Part shown: positions 1 through 4,938 of the stretch, piece by piece | Layout of the letters: each line of letters begins with the position of its first letter | Position numbering within the stretch: the first letter of the stretch is position 1 | Source: Eubacterium sp. | GTDB taxonomy: Bacteria > Bacillota > Clostridia > Oscillospirales > Acutalibacteraceae | Reading direction: 5' to 3' | NCBI GenBank assembly: GCA_029059925.1 | Contig: JAIDVA010000300.1 | Coordinates: forward strand, 1-5,478 | DNA: 5,478 nt | Translations under genes and position numbers: made by a program | Notes under the pieces: generated by a model | What the model was told of the DNA's origin: nothing | What the model saw: only the letters and a program-made list of their open reading frames with translations | Databases searched by the model: none

Positions 1-2
1 CC

Positions 3-161
3 GGTAATCATCATGTTTTTTCGATTAACGAAATTTGTAACTATGACCAGGATATTATTCCGTATTTGAATTCACCGATAAACAGTACTTATATAAGAGT
101 TGACAGCAGTAAATTTGAGATAGATGATGGGTCAAAACCAATATTTATTGACAAACAGTAA
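3..161 (+). CDS. C-terminal end of an unidentified protein (possibly DUF2185/Imm33-like), 5'-truncated
   Basis: One frame stays open from the left edge (first full codon at 3) to a TAA at 159-161, giving 52 residues of a protein that starts outside the window. The other two forward frames stop early (TAA at 4-6, TGA at 67-69). The visible part has a pattern like NYDQDIIPYLNSPINSTYIR followed by an acidic, serine-rich tail. From memory, 'D..I.PYL.SP..S...R' near a C-terminus resembles DUF2185 and the related polymorphic-toxin immunity family Imm33; this is a weak impression from a short fragment, not an identification. Composition is AT-rich with ATA and AAT codons. The hairpin at 203-240 would serve as its transcription terminator, 41 bases past the stop. 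It might instead be an unrelated small accessory protein; the coding call itself is moderately safe. Confidence 0.55.
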   Translation, partial: GNHHVFSINEICNYDQDIIPYLNSPINSTYIRVDSSKFEIDDGSKPIFIDKQ

Positions 162-194
162 ATTGAAGAAATAGAATTAAACTATTCTTTAATT

Positions 195-223
195 GAATAA
201 ATAAAAAATCACCTGCATAGTAT
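195..223 (+). promoter_or_regulatory. Candidate sigma-E-type (mother-cell) promoter for yabP-yabQ
   Basis: GAATAAA at 195-201 lies 14 bp before CATAGTAT at 216-223. The Bacillus subtilis sigma-E consensus is roughly (G/T)(A/C)ATATT, 14-15 bp, CATACA(A/T)T, so the match is 5 of 7 and 6 of 8 with correct spacing. A start about 7 bases after the -10 would fall near 230, so the message would begin at the Shine-Dalgarno bases and lack the 5' arm of the hairpin. yabP and yabQ are sigma-E dependent in B. subtilis, which fits. The motif is short, the region AT-rich, and no other site was available for comparison, so this is inference. Confidence 0.35.
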
Positions 224-240
224 TAAGCAGGTGATTTTTT
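203..240 (+). terminator. Perfect 14-bp hairpin with A and T runs (probable bidirectional intrinsic terminator)
   Basis: The arm at 203-216 (AAAAAATCACCTGC) pairs without mismatch with 227-240 (GCAGGTGATTTTTT) around a 10-base loop. The core TCACCTGC/GCAGGTGA is followed by six T on the + strand, and by symmetry on the other strand, so it can terminate in both directions. It most likely ends the gene finishing at 161. The 3' arm is unusual: it holds the ribosome binding site of yabP, and its last T is next to the yabP ATG at 241. Confidence 0.8.
229..233 (+). promoter_or_regulatory. Ribosome binding site of yabP, inside the hairpin 3' arm
   Basis: AGGTG stands seven bases before the ATG at 241 and is the only Shine-Dalgarno-like element there. 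It lies fully within the 3' arm of the hairpin at 203-240, so any transcript that includes the 5' arm would hide it in a stem. Confidence 0.6.
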
Positions 241-507
241 ATGGAAAACGAAACACAGCATACCCTGACCTTAACCGACAGGAGCGAGCTTTCGCTGACA
301 GGAATTAACGATGTTGATGCTTTTAATGAGCAGGAGATTATAGCTGTATGTGATACAGGTGAGCTTGTAATCAAGGGTGAACTTCTGCATATTGAAGAGC
401 TGAGCCTTGAGTCGGGAATTATGACAGTTAAGGGTAAAATAACCTCTCTTTCATACAATGAAAAATTTACCAAATCTTCAGTTTTGAAAAGGTTATTTGG
501 TGGGTGA
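241..507 (+). CDS. yabP: Sporulation protein YabP
   Basis: Encodes 88 residues, close to the roughly 100 of the B. subtilis protein. The order of conserved pieces fits the YabP family: an N-terminal 'H.L.L..R..L.LTGI.DVDAFNEQEI' stretch (residues 7-33), a short 'GELVIKGELLHIEELSLESGIMTVKGKI' beta-rich core (about 41-68), and a 'LF' end after a charged linker. There is no signal peptide or membrane segment, so it should be cytoplasmic or peripheral. In B. subtilis it is made in the mother cell under sigma-E; its molecular role is not well defined. The ATG at 241 fits family length and has AGGTG upstream. The end overlaps yabQ by eight bases, pointing to translational coupling. The usual upstream neighbour in many Firmicutes, a small S4-domain protein, is absent here. 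Confidence 0.9.
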   Translation: MENETQHTLTLTDRSELSLTGINDVDAFNEQEIIAVCDTGELVIKGELLHIEELSLESGIMTVKGKITSLSYNEKFTKSSVLKRLFGG

Positions 508-955
508 GTCCTTATTTTATGCTGTGTTGGTTGGAGTCGCTCTCGGATTGTTTTATGATTTTCTGCGTCTTTTCAGACTTGTGCTGAATGATAAATTTGT
601 GTTGGATTTCTTATTCTGGATTGTCAGCAGTATAGTTGTTTTCTGCTACTTTTTGATATTTAACAGCGGTGCACTCAGAATGATAAATTTCATTGCTGTT
701 TTTATAGGATTTTTGCTCTATATATTCACACTTGGCTATGCTACAAAGCAGTTTGAGTCAAAGCTTGCAAAAAAGCTTAGATTGGGCCTTAAAAAAGTGA
801 AAAAACGGTTAAAAAGTTTTAAAAAAGTGTTGCAATCAAAGAGTGTTATATATTATAATATAGTCGCAAATATGAAAAAACATTTCAGCAGAAAAAGCAA
901 GGATGACAGTAATGAACGAGAAAATGAAAAAAACGAGGAAGAGCTTTTCCTTTAA
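500..955 (+). CDS. yabQ: Spore cortex biosynthesis protein YabQ
   Basis: A membrane protein of about 151 residues. Hydrophobic segments lie near residues 4-20, 36-54 and 61-80, the arrangement expected of YabQ. They are followed by a strongly basic, lysine-rich region (about 83-133, with repeated LKKVKKR and FKKVLQ patterns) and an acidic tail of N, E and K. B. subtilis YabQ is a sigma-E dependent mother-cell membrane protein required for spore cortex formation. GTG at 500 is preferred because AAAAGG at 487-492 sits seven bases upstream; TTG at 497 would give one more residue but only four bases of spacing. No ATG is near. The gene overlaps yabP by eight bases and divIC by 44, and its 3' end contains a sigma-A-like promoter candidate. 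Identity rests on gene order plus topology, since YabQ sequences diverge. Confidence 0.87.
   Translation: MGESLFYAVLVGVALGLFYDFLRLFRLVLNDKFVLDFLFWIVSSIVVFCYFLIFNSGALRMINFIAVFIGFLLYIFTLGYATKQFESKLAKKLRLGLKKVKKRLKSFKKVLQSKSVIYYNIVANMKKHFSRKSKDDSNERENEKNEEELFL
830..859 (+). promoter_or_regulatory. Sigma-A-type promoter candidate for divIC, inside yabQ
   Basis: TTGCAA at 830-835 (4 of 6 to TTGACA), an 18-bp spacer, and a perfect TATAAT at 854-859. Transcription would begin near 866, about 45 bases before the divIC start at 912, leaving room for its ribosome binding site. This would let the division gene be expressed in growing cells independently of the sporulation genes upstream. The surrounding DNA is A/T-rich, so a chance match is possible. 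Confidence 0.5.
899..903 (+). promoter_or_regulatory. Ribosome binding site that selects the divIC start
   Basis: AAGGA at 899-903 overlaps the first in-frame ATG (903), which therefore cannot use it. It is eight bases before the ATG at 912, a normal distance, so 912 is the likely start. Confidence 0.6.
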
Positions 956-1253
956 ATCATTTTTTTCAAGCAAAAAGAATATTTCATTTATACTGATAAC
1001 AGTGTTGCTTATCGGTGCTTTCGGTTACTTTGGAATTAAAACCGTTAATCAGAATTCCGATATCAGCAGACTTGAAATTCAAAAGCAGGAGCTTGAGCAG
1101 AAGCTTGAAGAGCAGGAGCAGGATAATAAAGAACTGCAGGCTGTTCTTGATAATGAAAATAAGGACGATTATATTGAACAAAAGGCTCGTGAAAAGGGCT
1201 ATGTTAAGTCCGATGAGGTTGTTTTTTATGACATTTCCTCAAGTGTAGGCTAA
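912..1253 (+). CDS. divIC: Septum formation initiator protein DivIC (FtsB/DivIC family)
   Basis: 113 residues with the classic bitopic layout: a short basic cytoplasmic N-terminus, one membrane helix (about 24-42), a coiled coil rich in E, Q, K and L (about 50-82, with 'LEIQKQELEQKLEEQEQ'), and the family's C-terminal motif 'IEQKAREKGYVKSDEVVFYD' (about 88-107). Proteins of this family bridge FtsL and DivIB/FtsQ in the divisome and control septal peptidoglycan synthesis; the coiled coil lies outside the membrane. Position after yabP-yabQ matches B. subtilis and favours DivIC over another FtsB-like paralogue. The ATG at 903 is also in frame (three extra residues) but overlaps the ribosome binding site. 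The gene overlaps yabQ by 44 bases in a different frame and is probably also served by the internal promoter. In B. subtilis yabR and spoIIE follow; here a terminator and fumarase do. Confidence 0.92.
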   Translation: MNEKMKKTRKSFSFKSFFSSKKNISFILITVLLIGAFGYFGIKTVNQNSDISRLEIQKQELEQKLEEQEQDNKELQAVLDNENKDDYIEQKAREKGYVKSDEVVFYDISSSVG

Positions 1254-1263
1254 TAAATTATAC

Positions 1264-1290
1264 AAGACCGAGTAACTCGGTCTTTTTTTT
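1264..1290 (+). terminator. Intrinsic terminator after divIC
   Basis: AAGACCGAG (1264-1272) pairs perfectly with CTCGGTCTT (1276-1284) around a TAA loop and runs into eight consecutive T (1283-1290). It starts 10 bases after the divIC stop. Its T-run ends only 14 bases before the next start codon, leaving almost no room for a promoter between them. Confidence 0.9.
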
Positions 1291-1304
1291 GGTGGTGACT
1301 GATT

Positions 1305-2150
1305 ATGAGAGAGATTCATGCTAATGAAATTACACAGGCGGTTAAAGAGCTTGTAATAAAAGCAAATAAAATTTTGCCGCAGGATTTAGTGGATTGTATC
1401 GGCTGTTCAAAAAATAATGAAACAAATGATACTGCTAAATCTATCCTTTCTGATTTAGAGGCGAATATTGATGCTGCTAAGGAGCTTGATATTCCAGTTT
1501 GTCAGGATACGGGTATGGCTGTTATTTTTGCTGAAATCGGACAAGATGTTCATATTACAGACGGTTCGTTTGAAAAGGCAGTAAATGACGGGGTGAGTCA
1601 GGGTTATACAGAAGGTTTACTCAGGAAATCCGTTGTTGCAGATCCGTTTAAAAACCGTGTTAATACGAATGATAACACACCGGCAATTATTCATACATCT
1701 ATTGTTGACGGCGACAAAATAAAAATCACTGCTGCTCCAAAGGGCTTCGGCAGTGAAAATATGAGCAGACTTAAAATGTTTACACCTTCTGCAACAAGAT
1801 CGGATATTGTGGATTTTATTGTTGACAGTGTTAGGACAGCAGGCTCAAATCCTTGTCCTCCTGTTGTAATCGGTGTAGGCATCGGCGGTGATTTTGAATA
1901 CAGTGCAATTCTTGCTAAAAAAGCACTTTGCAGGAATGTGTCTGACAGAAACAGTGATGCATTTTATGCTGATATGGAGCAGGAACTGCTTGATAAAATC
2001 AATGCGCTTGATATCGGGCCTCAGGGCTTTGGCGGCAAAACAACAGCGCTTTGTGTGAATATTGAAATCTATCCGACTCATATTGCAGGTCTGCCTGTAG
2101 CAGTCAATGTGGGCTGTCACGTAACAAGGCATGCGAGCAAAATTATTTAA
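1305..2150 (+). CDS. Class I fumarate hydratase, alpha (N-terminal) subunit
   Basis: Encodes 281 residues, the usual length for the separate alpha subunit of two-part class I fumarases. These oxygen-sensitive enzymes interconvert fumarate and malate with a [4Fe-4S] cluster. All three expected cluster cysteines are visible: C66 in 'VCQDTGMA', C184 in 'SNPCPPVVIGVGIGG', and C271 in 'NVGCHVTRHAS'. 'GPQGFGGKTTAL' (about 238-249) is another family hallmark. The related L-tartrate dehydratase alpha subunit is the main alternative, and the sequence alone does not separate substrates. The ATG at 1305 follows a GGTGGTGA ribosome binding site at 1291-1298. The beta subunit (about 180-200 residues), needed to complete the active site and normally encoded right after alpha, is not in this window: an unrelated methyltransferase follows after 15 bases. 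The gene is intact, so a distant beta gene is expected. Confidence 0.92.
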   Translation: MREIHANEITQAVKELVIKANKILPQDLVDCIGCSKNNETNDTAKSILSDLEANIDAAKELDIPVCQDTGMAVIFAEIGQDVHITDGSFEKAVNDGVSQGYTEGLLRKSVVADPFKNRVNTNDNTPAIIHTSIVDGDKIKITAAPKGFGSENMSRLKMFTPSATRSDIVDFIVDSVRTAGSNPCPPVVIGVGIGGDFEYSAILAKKALCRNVSDRNSDAFYADMEQELLDKINALDIGPQGFGGKTTALCVNIEIYPTHIAGLPVAVNVGCHVTRHASKII

Positions 2151-2165
2151 AGGAAATTAAAATAT

Positions 2166-3281
2166 ATGTACTTACAAATGGTTGCACCATGCCTTTTAGG
2201 ATTAGAGGGCTTGGTTGCAGATGAATTAAAATTTATGCAGGCAGAGAATGTATCTGCCGAAAACGGAAGAGTATTTTTTGAGGGTGATGAAAATATCCTT
2301 GCACGTGCTAATATATGCAGCAGATATTCCGAGCGTATTCTGATTGTGCTTGACAGATTTAAGGCGTTTACCTTTGAAGAGCTTTTTCAGGGTGTAAAAA
2401 CACTGCCGTGGTCAGAATTTATCGGTTCGCAGGATACCTTCCCCGTAAAAGGCTACAGTATCAATTCAACGCTTCATTCCGTTCCCGACTGTCAGAAAAT
2501 TATTAAAAAAGCAGTTGTAGAGTCGCTCAAAGCGGATTATAATACCTCGTGGTTTGAGGAGACCGGTCCTGTTCACCAGATTCAGTTCTCAATCATGAAG
2601 GATGAGGTTACCATAATGCTTGATACAACAGGCAGGGGACTTCACAAAAGAGGCTACAGACCTGAGTCAAATGATGCGCCGATAAGAGAAACTCTTGCAG
2701 CAGCACTTTGCTCACTGTCTAAGCTCAGACATTATCATACACTCTATGATCCTTGCTGCGGCAGCGGTACAATTCTAATTGAGGGTGCAATGATGGCACA
2801 CAATATCGCCCCGGGAATCAACAGGAATTTTGAGTGTGACCGCTGGGGCTTCCTTCCCGAAAGTGCATGGGTGCAGGAGCGTGAACGCTGTCACGATATC
2901 ATAAAAACAGATACAGATTTTGTTGCATTCGGCAGTGATATTGATTTTCATGCACTTGAGCTTACAATGAATAATGCAAAAAGAATCAAGGTTGATAAAT
3001 TCTTGAGACTTGATCAGATTGATATAAAGGATTTTAACCCTGCTACAGAAAAGGGAACACTTATTACCAATCCTCCTTATGGTGAGCGTATGCTTGATAT
3101 CCGTGAGGCGGAAAAGCTATATCATATAATGGGTGAAAAGTTTGTATCAAAATATGGCTGGTCATATGGTATAATTTCGCCTGATGAGGAGTTTGAAAAG
3201 GTCTTTGGAAGAAAGGCTGACAAACGTCGTAAGCTTTATAACGGTATGATTAAATGCCAGTATTATATGTACTTTAAATAA
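2166..3281 (+). CDS. rlmL: THUMP-domain 23S rRNA (guanine-N2)-methyltransferase, RlmL/YpsC type
   Basis: Encodes 371 residues, similar in length to B. subtilis YpsC and to the N-terminal half of E. coli RlmL, which makes m2G2445 in 23S rRNA using S-adenosylmethionine. The N-terminus 'APCLLGLEGLVADEL' is typical; a THUMP RNA-binding domain spans roughly residues 45-155. The Rossmann methyltransferase follows: 'DPCCGSGTILIEGA' (195-208, cofactor loop), 'GSDID' (256-260, acidic ribose-binding strand), 'TNPPYGERM' (301-309, NPPY catalytic loop for exocyclic amines), and 'KRRKLYNGMIKC' near the C-terminus (353-364). The second RlmK-like domain of E. coli RlmL is absent, as usual in Firmicutes. Start: ATG 2166 with AGGA at 2151-2154. 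Its stop overlaps an ATG at 3281 that is probably not used. Exact target base is inferred from family. Confidence 0.9.
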   Translation: MYLQMVAPCLLGLEGLVADELKFMQAENVSAENGRVFFEGDENILARANICSRYSERILIVLDRFKAFTFEELFQGVKTLPWSEFIGSQDTFPVKGYSINSTLHSVPDCQKIIKKAVVESLKADYNTSWFEETGPVHQIQFSIMKDEVTIMLDTTGRGLHKRGYRPESNDAPIRETLAAALCSLSKLRHYHTLYDPCCGSGTILIEGAMMAHNIAPGINRNFECDRWGFLPESAWVQERERCHDIIKTDTDFVAFGSDIDFHALELTMNNAKRIKVDKFLRLDQIDIKDFNPATEKGTLITNPPYGERMLDIREAEKLYHIMGEKFVSKYGWSYGIISPDEEFEKVFGRKADKRRKLYNGMIKCQYYMYFK

Positions 3282-3292
3282 TGATTAACTAT

Positions 3293-3296
3293 GGAG
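3293..3296 (+). promoter_or_regulatory. Ribosome binding site that selects the phosphoglucomutase start
   Basis: GGAG at 3293-3296 lies eight bases before the in-frame ATG at 3305. The earlier ATG at 3281 has only A/T-rich sequence with no Shine-Dalgarno element before it, so the later start is favoured. Confidence 0.65.
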
Positions 3297-3304
3297 AACT
3301 TGGT

Positions 3305-4933
3305 ATGACATATAAAGAAAAATATAATCAGTGGCTTGGTTTTGCAGATGATGCTACCAAAGCAGAATTGACTGCCATTACAGATGAAAAGGAAATTGAG
3401 GACAGATTTTATAAGGACCTTGCTTTCGGTACGGGCGGTTTGCGCGGTATTATGGGTGCAGGCTCAAACAGAATGAACAAATACACTGTCGGCAAGGCAA
3501 CTCTTGGTCTTGCAAGGTATCTCAAAAGCAAAAGTGACGGTGAGATTTCTGTTGTACTTGCTTATGATACACGCAACAATTCACAGTATTTTGCAAAGAT
3601 TGCGGCAGGTGTTTTTGCGTCACAGGGCATTAAGGCATATATTTATGAAATGGTTGTGCCTGTTCCTGTGCTTTCCTTTACAACGCATTATCTTAACTGC
3701 ACAGCAGGTGTAATGCTTACAGCGTCTCATAATCCTAAGGAATATAACGGTTATAAGGTTTATGATGATAAGGGCTGCCAGTTTTGTACGCAGGATGCAA
3801 AAAATGCAATATCCTTCATCAATGCTATAACTGATTATTCAGAAATTCCATTCCTTGATGAAAGTGAATTAATTACATATATCGGCGAGAAAGAGCTTTC
3901 AGCCTTCCTTGCCGAGGTTAAAAAGCAGTCACTCTATGAAGAAAAGAGTGATTTAAAAATCGTTTATACTCCTCTTCACGGTACAGGCAATATCCCTGTA
4001 AGACGAATGCTGGAGGGACTTGATGTTACTGTTGTTAAGGAGCAGGAGCTGCCTGACGGCAATTTCTCAACCGTTCGTTCCCCTAACCCTGAGGAGAAGG
4101 ATGCACTTACAATTGCTATTGAAAAGGCAAAGGAAATCGGTGCAGATTTAGTCCTTGGTACTGACCCTGACTGCGACAGAGTTGGTATTGCTGTTAAAGA
4201 CGGCAGCGATTATAAGCTTTTTACAGGTAATCAGACAGGTGCTTTGCTCGTTAAGTTTGTGCTTACAATGAAAAAGGCACAGCTTAATGAAAAATCAACC
4301 CTTGTTAAAACAATTGTTACATCAGAGCTTGGTGCAAACATCGGCAGAAAGTTCGGTCTGCAGGTTGAGGAAACCTTAACAGGCTTTAAGTATATCGGCG
4401 ATAAGATTAATAAGTATGAGCAGTTAGGTGAGCAGGAATTTGTTATCGGCTATGAAGAATCATATGGTTATCTTGTCGGCACACATGCAAGAGATAAGGA
4501 TGCCGTTGTATCCTCAATGCTTATCTGTCAGATGGCTGCGTGGTATAAAAATCAGGGCAAAACGCTTGTTGACGGTTTGAATGAAATTTATGCTGAATAT
4601 GGTTATTATCTTGATTTTCTTGATTCCTTTGTTCTCAAGGGCAAGGATGGCGCCGAGAAAATACAGAGCCTTATGACGCAGTTCAGAGATACAGGCAAGG
4701 CACTGTTTGACGGTATTGATGATATAATTGATTTCAGTACAGGTATTCGTGATTTGCCAAAGGAAAATGTGCTTAAATATATATGGAATGATGGGTCTTG
4801 GATGGCTGTTCGTCCGTCAGGTACAGAGCCAAAGATTAAAATTTACTATTCAATAGTGGATGCAGACAAGGCTAATGCACAGACAAGACTTGATTCAATC
4901 AGAGAAAAAATCAGCAGTATTATTGACGGGTAA
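3305..4933 (+). CDS. pgcA: Alpha-phosphoglucomutase / phosphomannomutase (alpha-D-phosphohexomutase family)
   Basis: Encodes 542 residues from the preferred start; ATG 3281 would add eight, but only 3305 has a ribosome binding site and begins with the typical 'YKEKYNQWL'. Interconverts glucose 1-phosphate and glucose 6-phosphate (often also mannose phosphates), linking glycolysis with glycogen, UDP-glucose and cell-wall sugars. All four active-site elements are present: phosphoserine loop 'TASHNPKEYNGYK' (139-151, Ser141), Mg-binding 'GTDPDCDRVG' (285-294), sugar-selecting 'GYEESYG' (382-388), and the phosphate-binding loop 'RPSGTEPKIK' (503-512). 'GTGGLRGIMGAGSNRMN' near the N-terminus (42-58) is also typical. 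Length and motifs match the B. subtilis PgcA (YhxB) branch rather than short GlmM or ManB enzymes. Cytoplasmic. It follows rlmL by 23 bases and precedes the next gene by five, as in an operon. Glucose versus mannose preference is inferred. Confidence 0.93.
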   Translation: MTYKEKYNQWLGFADDATKAELTAITDEKEIEDRFYKDLAFGTGGLRGIMGAGSNRMNKYTVGKATLGLARYLKSKSDGEISVVLAYDTRNNSQYFAKIAAGVFASQGIKAYIYEMVVPVPVLSFTTHYLNCTAGVMLTASHNPKEYNGYKVYDDKGCQFCTQDAKNAISFINAITDYSEIPFLDESELITYIGEKELSAFLAEVKKQSLYEEKSDLKIVYTPLHGTGNIPVRRMLEGLDVTVVKEQELPDGNFSTVRSPNPEEKDALTIAIEKAKEIGADLVLGTDPDCDRVGIAVKDGSDYKLFTGNQTGALLVKFVLTMKKAQLNEKSTLVKTIVTSELGANIGRKFGLQVEETLTGFKYIGDKINKYEQLGEQEFVIGYEESYGYLVGTHARDKDAVVSSMLICQMAAWYKNQGKTLVDGLNEIYAEYGYYLDFLDSFVLKGKDGAEKIQSLMTQFRDTGKALFDGIDDIIDFSTGIRDLPKENVLKYIWNDGSWMAVRPSGTEPKIKIYYSIVDADKANAQTRLDSIREKISSIIDG

Positions 4934-4938
4934 AAGCT

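Noticed and set aside
175..194. AATTAAA/TTTAATT inverted repeat with a 6-base loop, possible operator
   Set aside because: Seven bp of pure A/T in an A/T-rich gap is expected by chance and too weak for a terminator.
189..473. 94-codon open frame on the minus strand opposite yabP
   Set aside because: It lies antisense to a recognisable YabP, reads through the hairpin, has low-complexity serine-rich content and no family resemblance.
791..797. A AAA AAG-type slippery heptamer in yabQ
   Set aside because: The zero frame reads AAA AAA G, not A AAA AAG, so the phase for -1 slippage is wrong, and the run simply encodes lysines.
984..1181. Minus-strand open frame opposite divIC
   Set aside because: Its leucine/isoleucine-rich sequence is the complement of the divIC coiled coil and membrane helix codons; it is a shadow.
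1015..1248. Second + strand frame inside divIC
   Set aside because: Arginine/serine/leucine-rich out-of-frame reading of the coiled-coil repeat codons, with no ribosome site.
1691..2132. Two minus-strand open frames opposite the fumarase gene
   Set aside because: They overlap each other and a clear fumarase coding region and show no domain.
3003..3028. TTGAGA and TATAAA boxes inside rlmL as a promoter for phosphoglucomutase
   Set aside because: The spacer is only 14 bp, too short for sigma-A, and the site is far from the next start.
3504..3713. Out-of-frame + strand frame inside phosphoglucomutase
   Set aside because: No family resemblance, and the enclosing gene has all catalytic motifs.
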